Shown: positions 53,028 through 61,616 of the stretch, piece by piece | Numbering within the stretch: position 1 is the stretch's first letter | How the letters are laid out: each line of letters opens with the position of its first letter | NCBI GenBank assembly: GCA_000752215.1 | Contig: CCFG01000017.1 | Span: 620,001 to 684,000 of the forward strand | Length of the DNA: 64,000 bases | Origin: a bacterium MS4 | Lineage (GTDB): Bacteria > Bacillota > Clostridia > Oscillospirales > Acutalibacteraceae | Reading direction: 5' to 3' | Notes under the pieces: model-generated | What the model was told of the DNA's origin: nothing | Seen by the model: only the letters and a program-made list of their open reading frames with translations | The model's database searches: none | Position numbers and translations under genes: made by a program

Positions 53028-54557
53028 ATGTTGAACAGTGTCCTTACAAACTTGGACAGCTTCTTGTGGGGCGTCCCGTTTACTCTGTTTGTCATCGGCG
53101 TAGGCCTGTATTTTCTGGTGCGTTCCGGTTTCTTTCCGATTACGCATTTCCGCCATATGCTGCATCACACTCTGGGCAGTCTTACCAGCAAGGAAACTCA
53201 TAACAAAAAGGCCGGACAGACCACTCCTTTTGAGGCCATCTGCATTGCGATCGGCGGCAGCGTGGGCTGCGGCTGCATCGGCGGTATTGCCACCGCGGTG
53301 GCGGTGGGCGGCCCCGGCGCCGTGTTCTGGATGTGGATATTCGGTCTGGTGGCCATGATGGTCAAGATGGTGGAAATCACCCTTGGCTGCCACTACCGGA
53401 ACAAGAACGAAAAAGGGGAATACTTCGGCGGTGCTACCTACTATATGGAAAAAGGCATCGGCAGAGAGCAGGGGCATAAATACGGTTTCGCTCTGGCCTG
53501 GCTGTTCGGCATCGGATTTGTGGCACAGTTCCTGGGCGGTTCTCAGGCGTACACCATCTCCGAGGTATTGAACACTTCTTTCGGCTTCAACATGATTGCC
53601 GTCACAGTGATTTATTCCATATTTGTGTTTTATATCATTTACAAAGGCGTTCCCCGCGTGGGAGCGGTGGCCAAAAAACTGGTTCCGTTCAAATGCACGG
53701 CCTTCCTTCTGGGCGGCGTCCTTCTGATGGCGCTCAACTACCGAAACCTGCCCGGCGTGTTCTATTCCATCTTCCATGACGCGTTCCACGGCTCCGCCGC
53801 GCTGGGCGGCTTCGGCGGCGCCACCATTGTGGTAGCCATGCGCAACGGCGTCGCCCGCGGGCTGAACTCCAACGAGGCCGGACAGGGCTCCTCCCCCCAG
53901 ATTCACAGCACTTCCAACACCGTCCATCCCGTTCGTCAGGGCCTTTGGGGCTGCTTTGAAGTGTTTGTAGACACCTTTATCGTCTGCTCCATCACGGCCC
54001 TGTCTATTCTGGTCACCGGCGTTCTGGGCACCGGAAAAACCGGCGCCACGCTGACTATCGCCGCGTTCGAACACAACTTCGGCATCGTCGGACCTATTTT
54101 CATCGGCCTGATGTGTGTTATGTTCGGCATTACCACCACCAGCGGATGGTTTACTTATTACATATCGATCATCAACCACGGTCTGCGGTATCATCCCGTC
54201 CTCCGCGACCGGGTCATTAAGATTTTCAAATTTCTCTTCCCGCTGCCCAACATCGTTATCGTGACCTCCATAGTACTCACAGGTAATGGCCCCGATTTGT
54301 TCTGGACCATTGTGGACCTTACTCTGGTCATCCCTGTGTTTGGAAACCTGCTGGGGCTGATCTGCCTGCGCAAGAAGTTCTGGGCACTGCTGAAGGATTA
54401 CAAGGCCCGCTATCTGGGTTCAGGTAAGGTTGATCCCGACTTCAACCTGTTCTACGAGGACGATCCCAAGGTGGCGGCAGAGGAGGAAGCCATCCGCGAG
54501 GAGGCCCGCCGCATCACCAGCGAGGCTTATGCCAAGTCCGGTAAATCGGCCTCGTAA
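53028..54557 (+). CDS. Sodium:alanine/glycine symporter family protein
   Basis: 509 residues with about eleven membrane helices. The family signature GGSVGCGCIGGIATAVAVGGPGAVFWMWIFGLVAM is followed by SNEAGQGSSPQIHSTSNTVHPVRQGLWG, both typical of the AGCS (sodium:alanine) group. It imports a small amino acid with sodium. The genes that follow suggest the substrate is methionine, cysteine or a close analogue, which would be an unusual choice for this family. It is the first gene of the MerR-controlled operon. The C-terminal tail is Glu-rich (KVAAEEEAIREEARR). Confidence 0.92.
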   Translation: MLNSVLTNLDSFLWGVPFTLFVIGVGLYFLVRSGFFPITHFRHMLHHTLGSLTSKETHNKKAGQTTPFEAICIAIGGSVGCGCIGGIATAVAVGGPGAVFWMWIFGLVAMMVKMVEITLGCHYRNKNEKGEYFGGATYYMEKGIGREQGHKYGFALAWLFGIGFVAQFLGGSQAYTISEVLNTSFGFNMIAVTVIYSIFVFYIIYKGVPRVGAVAKKLVPFKCTAFLLGGVLLMALNYRNLPGVFYSIFHDAFHGSAALGGFGGATIVVAMRNGVARGLNSNEAGQGSSPQIHSTSNTVHPVRQGLWGCFEVFVDTFIVCSITALSILVTGVLGTGKTGATLTIAAFEHNFGIVGPIFIGLMCVMFGITTTSGWFTYYISIINHGLRYHPVLRDRVIKIFKFLFPLPNIVIVTSIVLTGNGPDLFWTIVDLTLVIPVFGNLLGLICLRKKFWALLKDYKARYLGSGKVDPDFNLFYEDDPKVAAEEEAIREEARRITSEAYAKSGKSAS

Positions 54558-54616
54558 TCCCCCGGCGAAAATGGCGGACCTCCGCCTGCTTTATAAAAAG
54601 GAGACAATAATCTATC

Positions 54617-55813
54617 ATGTTTAAGGAAACCGAAAAAGAGTTCACTTTTTCCACCGATATACTCGCTAAGGGAGCCTATACCCGGTATCCGGTGACAAAC
54701 CCCGAGGCGCTTCCGATTTTCATGGCCACCGCGTTCAACGTGGAGGATCTGGATGACCTGCAGAAGCGGTACGACGAAAAGGGCTTCTGCTATAACCGCA
54801 ACCGCAACCCGAACCGTTCCGCCCTTGTGGAGCTGATAACCTACATTGAGCACGGTGAGGACTCCATTTGCTGCAGCTCCGGCATGGGCGCCATCTCTAC
54901 GGCGGCCATCGCGCTGACGAAGAAGGGGGACCACATTCTCTCCGACCGGACGCTCTACGGCGAATCCCTGGAGATTTTCACCAAGATTCTCGGTAATTAC
55001 GGCGTGGAGACCACGTTTATCGACTTTACGAATCCGGACGAAATCAAAGCAAATCTCCGTCCCAATACCACCCTTCTGTATACGGAGACGGTCTCCAATC
55101 CCATGATCGCCGTTCCCGACCTGCGTGCCGTAGCGGATATTGCCCATGCCCACAACGCCCGGTTTGTGGTGGACAACACCTTCATGACCGGTGCGCTGGC
55201 AAGACCACTCGACCTGGGTGCCGATCTGGTAGTCAACAGCCTGACCAAGTTCGCCAACGGACACAGCGACGCCGTCTGCGGCGCAGTGACCGGCGGCAGG
55301 GAGCTGATCGCGAAGTGCTATGAGCTTCAGGTCCTGCTGGGCACCCAGTCCGACCCGTTCACCTCCTGGCTGGTCCAGCGGGGTATCCGCACTCTGGATC
55401 TGCGGATTAAGCGGCAGTCCGAAAACGCGGCGGCCCTTGCAGCGGCGCTGGACAAAAGCCCGTACGTTCTGAAGGTCCACCATCCCAGCCTGATGAATCA
55501 TCCTCAGCACGACATCGCCGTAAAGCAATTCGGCAAGTACTGCGGCGGAATGCTGAGCGTGGAGTTCCCCGAAAGCCGGGAAAAGATGAATACATTCATG
55601 CGCGGCCTGCACTTTGCTCACTACGCCATGACGCTGGGCGGCTACCGCACCTCCCTGTCCTACCCTCCTATGAGCTCCCACTACGATGTGCCCCGGGAGG
55701 AACGGCTCAAAATGGGGATCACCGACGGCCTGCTGCGTATCTCCTGCGGCATTGAAAACACCGACGACCTGGTGGGCGATTTTCTGCAGGCAATAGAAGC
55801 GGCCTACCAGTAA
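54617..55813 (+). CDS. Cys/Met-metabolism PLP lyase (methionine gamma-lyase type)
   Basis: 398 residues. The PLP Lys is K211 in NSLTKFANGHSDAVCG, and NRNRNPNRSALVELI and SGMGAISTAAIAL mark the gamma family. The region after TLYG reads ES (E116) where characterised methionine gamma-lyases have Cys (LYGCTF), so the substrate may differ: methionine, cystathionine or homocysteine. The next four genes encode a 2-oxoacid:ferredoxin oxidoreductase, so the likely product is 2-oxobutyrate plus methanethiol and ammonia. The start has GGAGA upstream at a rather long 12 nt. Confidence 0.88.
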   Translation: MFKETEKEFTFSTDILAKGAYTRYPVTNPEALPIFMATAFNVEDLDDLQKRYDEKGFCYNRNRNPNRSALVELITYIEHGEDSICCSSGMGAISTAAIALTKKGDHILSDRTLYGESLEIFTKILGNYGVETTFIDFTNPDEIKANLRPNTTLLYTETVSNPMIAVPDLRAVADIAHAHNARFVVDNTFMTGALARPLDLGADLVVNSLTKFANGHSDAVCGAVTGGRELIAKCYELQVLLGTQSDPFTSWLVQRGIRTLDLRIKRQSENAAALAAALDKSPYVLKVHHPSLMNHPQHDIAVKQFGKYCGGMLSVEFPESREKMNTFMRGLHFAHYAMTLGGYRTSLSYPPMSSHYDVPREERLKMGITDGLLRISCGIENTDDLVGDFLQAIEAAYQ

Positions 55814-55896
55814 GCGAAACTGTGATTCGAACGATTTTGGGGGAACGCACAGTACTGTGCGTTCCCCCATGTTAATTCAAAAGGAGAATGAGACAA

Positions 55897-56475
55897 ATGA
55901 AAGATATGGTGGAAATCCGCTGGCACGGGCGCGGCGGACAGGGCGCGAAAACGGCGTCGCTGCTGCTGGCGGACGCTGCCTTCAATACGGGCAAGTATGT
56001 GCAGGGCTTTCCGGAATACGGCCCGGAGCGTATGGGCGCGCCCATCACCGCGTACGATCGGATCAGCACGGAACGCTGCACCGTGCACTCCAACATCTAT
56101 GAGCCGGACTACGTAGTGGTGGTGGATGAGACACTGCTCTCCTCCGTGGATGTGACGGCGGGACTGAAGGCCGACGGGGCCATCGTCATCAACAGTACGA
56201 AAAAGCCGGAGGAGCTGCGCTCCAGATTAAAAGGATACCAAGGGAAGGTCTGCACCATCGACGCAGGCAAAATCAGCGTGGAGACACTGGGGAAAAATTT
56301 TCCCAACACACCGATGCTGGGTGCTATCGTAAAGATCAGCGGCGTGGTGCCGGAGAAAGAATTCATTCAGGACATGGAGGGCTCCTTCCGGCACAAGTTC
56401 GCCAGCAGGCACCAAGTGATCGAGGGCAATATCAAAGCCCTGATACGCTCCATGGAGGAGGTGCAGGTAGGATGA
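55897..56475 (+). CDS. 2-oxoacid:ferredoxin oxidoreductase, gamma subunit
   Basis: 192 residues. The core reads GRGGQGAKTASLLLADAAFNTGKYVQGFPEYGPERMGAPI, the hallmark of the gamma (PorG/VorG) subunit. The start at 55897 is favoured because AGGAG is 10 nt upstream; the ATG at 55888 is too close to it. It overlaps the next gene by 4 nt (ATGA). The subunit order gamma-delta-alpha-beta matches pyruvate and 2-ketoisovalerate oxidoreductases in anaerobes. Confidence 0.92.
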   Translation: MKDMVEIRWHGRGGQGAKTASLLLADAAFNTGKYVQGFPEYGPERMGAPITAYDRISTERCTVHSNIYEPDYVVVVDETLLSSVDVTAGLKADGAIVINSTKKPEELRSRLKGYQGKVCTIDAGKISVETLGKNFPNTPMLGAIVKISGVVPEKEFIQDMEGSFRHKFASRHQVIEGNIKALIRSMEEVQVG

Positions 56476-56783
56476 ACTACAAAAAGGCAGCGGAGATCAA
56501 CGAAAACATCAGCTGGAGGGATATTACTCCGGGCTGCAACATCTACGAGGGCGGCACATCCGACACGGTGGCCACGGGCGAATGGCGGACCATGCGCCCG
56601 GTGCTGCACGAAGACAAGTGTAAACAATGCCTGCTGTGTGTACCGGTATGCCCCGACTTGTCCATTCCGATGGAAAAGGACGGCAAGCGGGGCGGTTTCA
56701 ATTACTTCTTCTGCAAGGGCTGCGGCATCTGCGCGGCGGTATGTCCGTTCGGAGCAATTGAAATGATCCCGGAAGAGAAATAA
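56472..56783 (+). CDS. 2-oxoacid:ferredoxin oxidoreductase, delta (ferredoxin) subunit
   Basis: 103 residues carrying two [4Fe-4S] motifs: CKQCLLCVPVCP and CKGCGICAAVCP, separated by about 35 residues. They form the internal wire from the TPP site to soluble ferredoxin. The ~40-residue N-terminus before the clusters is typical of the delta subunit. Translation is coupled to the gamma gene. Confidence 0.95.
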   Translation: MNYKKAAEINENISWRDITPGCNIYEGGTSDTVATGEWRTMRPVLHEDKCKQCLLCVPVCPDLSIPMEKDGKRGGFNYFFCKGCGICAAVCPFGAIEMIPEEK

Positions 56784-56799
56784 GAAAGGAGAGCGCACA

Positions 56800-57978
56800 A
56801 TGGGAATCAGAGAAAGACTTTCGGGCAACGAAGCAATTGCCTATGCTATGAAACAGATCAATCCCGATGTGATGGGGGCGTTCCCGATCACCCCGTCCAC
56901 CGAGATCCCCCAATATTTTTCTACTTATGTAGATAACGGCGAGGTGGATACGGAGTTCATCCCCGTGGAAAGCGAACACAGCGCCATGTCCACATGCATC
57001 GGCGCACAGGCGGCGGGCGTTCGTGCCATCAGCGCCACGTCCTCCTGCGGTCTGGTCTATATGACCGAAATGCTGTACGTGGCGGCCTCGGACCGCCTGC
57101 CAATTACGTTGGCGGTGTCGACCCGGGCGCTGTCCGGCCCCATCAACATCAACAACGACCATTCCGACGCCATGGGCGTGCGCGACGCGGGCTGGATTCA
57201 GCTCTTCGCGGAAACCAATCAGGAAGCCTACGACAACTATCTTCAGGCCATGAGGATCGGCGAGGCCGTCAGCCTGCCCGTCATGATCTGTCAGGACGGC
57301 TTCATTACCTCCCACGCCATTGAGAACATTGAACTGGCGGAGGACGACAAGGTCAGGAAGTTCGTCGGCGAATACCATCCGGACAATGCCCTTCTGGGCC
57401 GGGAGAATCCCATGTCCGTTGGCGCGTTCGGCATGCCCTGCTACTACATGGAGTGCAAGCGCCAGCAGGCTCAGGCCATGATCGACGCCAAGGAGGTCAT
57501 TCGCAGGGTCGGCGAGGAATTCGGCGCTATGACCGGCCGGTCCTACGGCCTGATCGAGAAGTACCGGATGGACGATGCCGAGGAAGCCGTCGTTATTATG
57601 GGTTCCTCCGCCGGTACGGCCAAAGCCGCCGTGGATGAGCTGAGGGCCGAGGGTAAAAAGGCGGGCCTGGTGAAGATACGCTCCTTCCGCCCCTTCCCGG
57701 CAGAGGAACTGGTGGAAGCTCTCAAAAACGTAAAGGCTTTTGCAGCCATGGATAAGGACGACAGCTTCAACGCCCACTGCGGCCCGATGTTCGCGGAGAT
57801 CGCGGCGGCGCTGTATGCGGCGGGCGAGACTGCTCCCAAGGGGATCAACTATATCTACGGTCTGGGCGGCCGCGACGTGCGTCTGGAAAGTATCCGCCGC
57901 GTGTACGCAGAGCTGGAGCAGATCGCCGCCACGGGCAAAACGGGCGAGACCTACCGCTATCTGGACGTGCGGGAATAA
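56800..57978 (+). CDS. 2-oxoacid:ferredoxin oxidoreductase, alpha subunit
   Basis: 392 residues. The segment FPITPSTEIPQYF, then EFIPVESEHSAMSTCIGAQAAGVRAISATSSCGLVYM and LPITLAVSTRALSGPI is the pyrimidine-binding half (PorA). The C-terminus VVIMGSSAGTAKAAVDELR and LVKIRSFRPFPAEEL is domain II. It joins the beta subunit to make the active site. Whether the substrate is pyruvate, 2-oxobutyrate or a branched 2-oxoacid is not certain; the preceding lyase argues for 2-oxobutyrate. Confidence 0.94.
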   Translation: MGIRERLSGNEAIAYAMKQINPDVMGAFPITPSTEIPQYFSTYVDNGEVDTEFIPVESEHSAMSTCIGAQAAGVRAISATSSCGLVYMTEMLYVAASDRLPITLAVSTRALSGPININNDHSDAMGVRDAGWIQLFAETNQEAYDNYLQAMRIGEAVSLPVMICQDGFITSHAIENIELAEDDKVRKFVGEYHPDNALLGRENPMSVGAFGMPCYYMECKRQQAQAMIDAKEVIRRVGEEFGAMTGRSYGLIEKYRMDDAEEAVVIMGSSAGTAKAAVDELRAEGKKAGLVKIRSFRPFPAEELVEALKNVKAFAAMDKDDSFNAHCGPMFAEIAAALYAAGETAPKGINYIYGLGGRDVRLESIRRVYAELEQIAATGKTGETYRYLDVRE

Positions 57979-57993
57979 GGAGGAACAGTCATT

Positions 57994-58929
57994 ATGAGCT
58001 ATAGTCTGAAAGAAAATCTTATGCGGGAGGACCGTATCGCCGGCGGGCACAGAATGTGCGCCGGCTGCGGCTCCCCCATTGCAATCCGCGCCGTCCTCCG
58101 GGCCCTGAATCCGGAGGACAGGGCGGTGGTGTGCTCCGCCACATCCTGTCTGGAGGTATCCACCTTCATGTACCCCTACACCTCCTGGAAAGACAGCTTC
58201 ATCCACAACGCATTCGAGAATGCGGGAGCTACGATCTCCGGCGTGGAGACGGCGTACCGTGCTCTGAAAAAGCGAGGCGGGCTGGACGACACCTATAAGT
58301 TCATCGCCTTCGGCGGGGACGGCGGCACCTACGACATCGGCTTTCAGTCCCTGTCCGGCGCCATGGAACGAGGCCACGATATGGTTTATGTCTGTTACGA
58401 CAACGAGGCGTACATGAACACCGGTATCCAGCGCTCCTCCTCTACGCCCCATTTCGCCGACACCACTACTACGCCGGTCGGCGCCGTGATTCCCGGCAAG
58501 ACCCAGCGAAAGAAGGATCTGACGAAGATCATGGCGGCCCACGACATTCCGTATGTGGCCCAGACCACCTTTCTCGGCAATTTTTCCGACATCGGTACCA
58601 AGGCTCACAAGGCCATCTACACCGAAGGTCCGGCCTTTCTGAACATCCTTGCTCCCTGCCCCCGGGGCTGGCGCTATCCCTCCGAGCAGTTGATTCAGGT
58701 CACCAAGGCCGCCGTGGAAAGCTGCGTGTGGCCGCTGTACGAGGTCGCGGACGGTAAATATATTTTGAATTACAAGCCGAAGAATAAACTGCCGGTAATC
58801 GAGTATCTGAAAATGCAGGGCCGTTTCCGTCACATGTTCAAGCCCGGAAACGAGTGGATGCTGGAACAGGCCCAACAGGAAGTAGACCGCAACTGGAAAG
58901 AACTGCTGATAAAGTGCAATGAACTGTAA
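57994..58929 (+). CDS. 2-oxoacid:ferredoxin oxidoreductase, beta subunit
   Basis: 311 residues. It binds thiamine pyrophosphate by GDGGTYDIGFQSLSGAMERG...NEAYMNTGIQRS, and CAGCGSPIAIRA and SATSCLE have the Cys residues of the iron-sulfur site. A late LNILAPCPRGWRYP precedes the C-terminal helices. With the alpha, gamma and delta subunits it turns a 2-oxoacid and CoA to an acyl-CoA, CO2 and reduced ferredoxin. It ends the operon and is followed by a 20-bp hairpin. Confidence 0.94.
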   Translation: MSYSLKENLMREDRIAGGHRMCAGCGSPIAIRAVLRALNPEDRAVVCSATSCLEVSTFMYPYTSWKDSFIHNAFENAGATISGVETAYRALKKRGGLDDTYKFIAFGGDGGTYDIGFQSLSGAMERGHDMVYVCYDNEAYMNTGIQRSSSTPHFADTTTTPVGAVIPGKTQRKKDLTKIMAAHDIPYVAQTTFLGNFSDIGTKAHKAIYTEGPAFLNILAPCPRGWRYPSEQLIQVTKAAVESCVWPLYEVADGKYILNYKPKNKLPVIEYLKMQGRFRHMFKPGNEWMLEQAQQEVDRNWKELLIKCNEL

Positions 58930-59006
58930 TTCTGCGTAATCTCCCGGATTTCACTCCGTTTTTAACAGTGCAGTTCTTTTACCTCTGATATTTATTCTTT
59001 CGAATG

Positions 59007-59054
59007 CAGCCGTCCGCCGGAAAGGGATTATCAACCCTTTCCGGCGGACGGCTG
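59007..59054. terminator. Long perfect hairpin after the oxidoreductase operon
   Basis: A perfect 20-bp GC-rich stem (59007-59026 and 59035-59054) with an 8-nt loop, 78 nt after the beta-subunit stop. The poly-T tail is poor, so it may be a terminator or a REP-like element. The remaining bases from 58930 to 59240 hold no other gene. Confidence 0.6.
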
Positions 59055-59240
59055 TGCCTTTATGATAATGACTTGATCATTGTCCGGCCTTGCTCTGCAG
59101 CTAAGTAATCCCAGAGAATAGAAAAAGAGAGGCATAGAACAGCCGATTAACAAGGCTTCCGGCAAGGAACCTCATGAATTTTCAAAGATGGATTTAGGAA
59201 AAGCAAATGACCTTAACAGCAAATCAAGGTCGTTTTCCAC

Positions 59241-59657
59241 CTGCTGATTGTAGTGGTCGGTGGCGGGCTAACCGGCTGTGAGATCGCTTATGAGCTTTCA
59301 AAAAGCGGTAAAAAAGTTTCAATTGTTGAAATGCTCGACGACATTCTGAAGGTGAAGGACCTCGCCGCCCCGAATGCGACTCTGCTGCGGGACTATCTGA
59401 AGTATTATCAGGTAGATATACATACTTCTTCGAAACTGTGTGAAGTTACTCCTTCCGGTGTGAGAATTGAACATGCCGGGGACGAATCCGTGATTGCCGC
59501 CGATACCGTTATTCTGGCGGTCGGCTACATCAGCGGCGCCCCGCTGGCGGAACAGCTTAAAGACTGCGCAAACGTTCATGTAATCGGAGATGCTGAGCAT
59601 GTGGCCAACCTTATGGCAGTTGTTTCCGCAGCATATAACCTCGCTTTGGCTTTCTAA
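59241..59657 (+). pseudogene. C-terminal fragment of a 2-enoate reductase-like flavoprotein
   Basis: About 139 codons starting LLIVVVGGGLTGCEIAYELSKSGKKVSIVEM, a NAD(P)/FAD Rossmann motif, ending in ADTVILAVGYISGAP...VHVIGDAEHVANLMAVVSAAYNLALAF. This is the C-terminal pyridine-nucleotide/FAD region of the 2,4-dienoyl-CoA or 2-enoate reductase family (normally ~650 residues). No TIM-barrel half, ribosome site or Met start exists upstream, and the codon before TTG/GTG is not meaningful. It is most likely a remnant of a lost gene. The reading frame itself is undamaged to the stop, so loss may be recent. Confidence 0.75.
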
Positions 59658-59771
59658 AATTAGAAACAATTATAATTTTATCTCAGCTCTCCGCCAAAAA
59701 TAAAACTCTTGAAACCAAATGAAACTTTCAAAAGAAATCGTTCAATTGTATCAAGCTTCAGTTCACTAGAC

Positions 59772-59812
59772 AACGCCTTGAAACTTAGCTCTAATGCGGG
59801 TTTCAAGGCGTT
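59772..59812 (+). terminator. Terminator downstream of the flavoprotein fragment
   Basis: 13-bp stem (59772-59784 and 59800-59812), 15-nt loop and a run of five Ts, 115 nt after the fragment stop. Confidence 0.75.
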
Positions 59813-59883
59813 TTTATATATTGCAGCCGCGCAGGCGCAAAAGAACATCAAATATACATATGCCCCTACCAGCTTAAAATGAA

Positions 59884-59911
59884 TTGCACCCCATTTGTTA
59901 GACAGTATGAT
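59884..59911 (+). promoter_or_regulatory. Promoter of the HNH-like gene
   Basis: TTGCAC (59884-59889), a 16-bp spacer and TATGAT (59906-59911), 47 nt upstream of the start, in AT-rich DNA. Confidence 0.5.
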
Positions 59912-59958
59912 ATACTGAAAAACAGTTGTTGGGTTGTGTTTAGGAGGAAAAAATTAAT

Positions 59959-60810
59959 ATGATCAGCTATTCAAAAGAGAAAAGAGCGAAAACCGATTAT
60001 TGCAATATCTGTGGCAAGTTTTCTGAGCTCACTTGGGATCATGTGCCACCTCAATCGTGCTTTAATGAATATAATACTAAATTCAACGGCCTCTTTGACG
60101 GTTTACCGGAAGAAGACAAATTCAAGGGCTTGCAGCAAAATGGAATAAGGTATCGCTCAATTTGTTCTAATTGCAATAATAATCTGCTGGGTAGCAATTA
60201 TGACCCCGAATTGAATATCTTTACAAAGTCCGTTAAAGAACTAATGGTATCCAGTATCAAACTTCCGTCAAAGATTCTTGTATCAGTTAAGGTAAACAAA
60301 CTGGCTCGTGCTGTTTGCGGCCACTTGTTAGCTGCCAAAAATTTTTATGATAGTGAAATTTTGATAGATAAAAAATTGCGTAAATACTTTTTAAATCCAG
60401 AATTACAACCGCCTCAAGGCATGAGTTTGTTAATTCGTATCTATCCATATTCGACTATTATAGTCATGCGTGACGCATTTATAGCTAAATTAGGAAATAG
60501 TTCGATTAAGTTTCCAAGTGGAGTAATTAGCATTATCTCAGCCTATCCAATTGCGTACATACTCTCAGGCAAAGGGGAAAATTGCGGACTTCTTGATTTG
60601 TTTACATATTGCACTTCAGATATTGAACAATCTGTAGAAATCCCCATAGATTTTTACTCGTGCTTTTATCCCAACACTCATGAGTTTAGAAATTTAGCTT
60701 GGCCTTGCAATATCTCTGATGAGCCTGATGGCGCAGGTATGCTTTTGGGATATGGCCACACATTAGATCAGTCAATAATTGGTATACGGGATTTAAAACT
60801 GCCGAAATGA
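59959..60810 (+). CDS. Hypothetical protein with HNH-like zinc-finger N-terminus
   Basis: 283 residues with an excellent AGGAGG before the ATG. The start has YCNICGKFSELTWDHVPPQSCF and then RSICSNCNNNLLG: a Cys pair, WDHVPP, and a second Cys pair, the layout of an HNH-type nuclease or zinc-binding module. The rest has no motif I can name; a possible helical C-terminus carries many Ile and Lys. Base composition is far lower in GC than the genes before it, pointing to a different origin. It stands alone between terminators. A role in phage or plasmid defence is conceivable but not shown. Confidence 0.75.
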   Translation: MISYSKEKRAKTDYCNICGKFSELTWDHVPPQSCFNEYNTKFNGLFDGLPEEDKFKGLQQNGIRYRSICSNCNNNLLGSNYDPELNIFTKSVKELMVSSIKLPSKILVSVKVNKLARAVCGHLLAAKNFYDSEILIDKKLRKYFLNPELQPPQGMSLLIRIYPYSTIIVMRDAFIAKLGNSSIKFPSGVISIISAYPIAYILSGKGENCGLLDLFTYCTSDIEQSVEIPIDFYSCFYPNTHEFRNLAWPCNISDEPDGAGMLLGYGHTLDQSIIGIRDLKLPK

Positions 60811-60865
60811 GATTTCGACTTTTATTAACCGTCAAATCAGATTTTCGGCATAATTAGTGCATAAG

Positions 60866-60902
60866 AAAAAGTGGCTTAAACTTAGTGTTTAAGCCACTTT
60901 TT
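60866..60902 (-). terminator. Terminator of the initiator tRNA gene
   Basis: 16-bp stem (60866-60881 and 60887-60902) with A/T-runs on both sides, immediately 3' of the tRNA on the minus strand; it can also end the HNH-like gene. Confidence 0.85.
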
Positions 60903-60904
60903 AG

Positions 60905-60981
<77 letters not shown>

Positions 60982-61041
60982 ATATTTATTTGTGCATCTT
61001 TTCTAAACTCAACTGTGATGCCTTGTTTAGAGTGCTTAACT

Positions 61042-61070
61042 ATAATACCATTCCAAATAGCGAATGTCAA
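61042..61070 (-). promoter_or_regulatory. Promoter of the tRNA-fMet gene
   Basis: Minus strand: TTGACA (61065-61070), 17-bp spacer, TATTAT (61042-61047), about 60 nt before the mature 5' end. Confidence 0.8.
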
Positions 61071-61358
61071 GACCTTTTTATAAAAGGTTGCTATTCATAT
61101 GATAACAATTTCTCTTTTATTGTTGAATAGCGTCACTCAACTGGCACATGATCACATAAATGCTGTTTTTTGTTTTCTCCCATGCGCCTGAATTTCAAAA
61201 TTAAGCTTTTTATAGCCCAACAAAGCATTTGTATCAGGTATATGCCATTTTTATTTAAATATGAACGGATAAAGGGGAAAGTGATTTGTTGTAATAAATG
61301 CTTTCATCTCGGATCGCGATATCCAAAAAGTTTATCTCAAGTCTAACAACAGTTGAAA

Positions 61359-61616
61359 TTAAAGGTATAGAGGAAATAATAAATGGTCTCCGCGCAGGGT
61401 GATTTTACCCACACAGATCTGATTGGGACTTTCCACTGGAGACATCTTGAGCAGTTCCACCGCATAATCAAAGCGCTGAGACAGGGCGCACGATAAATTC
61501 CAACCTTTCATGCAGCGTTGAAATATCTCTTTATCATCAGGATATCCGGAGGAATGGAAACAAATAATATTTGAATTGTTAGCGTCGTAAAGCTGAAAGG
61601 ATGGAAACCCATGGTA
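61359..61616 (-). pseudogene. Possible C-terminal fragment of an unknown protein
   Basis: On the minus strand a frame with no starting codon runs open for at least 85 codons to a TAA at 61359-61361. It has a sensible protein composition (for example ALSQRFDYAVELLKMSPVE and NQICVGKITLRGDHLLF). It carries no Met start or ribosome site and runs into the antisense of the RNase Z start. It may be the tail of a gene whose front was lost; nothing names the family. The other bases between the tRNA promoter and RNase Z (61071-61358) contain no feature I could see. Confidence 0.3.

Noticed and set aside
52980-54194. A 404-codon frame antisense to the sodium symporter
   Set aside because: His- and Gly-rich translation without domains, opposite a clear membrane protein.
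54527-55870. A 447-codon frame antisense to the PLP lyase
   Set aside because: Same cause: composition-driven, with no recognisable domain, and it overlaps a gene with a full active site.
56698-58875. A 725-codon open frame antisense to the oxidoreductase genes
   Set aside because: It lies opposite four genes with clear motifs and no ribosome site precedes it; GC-rich third positions keep the antisense frame free of stops.
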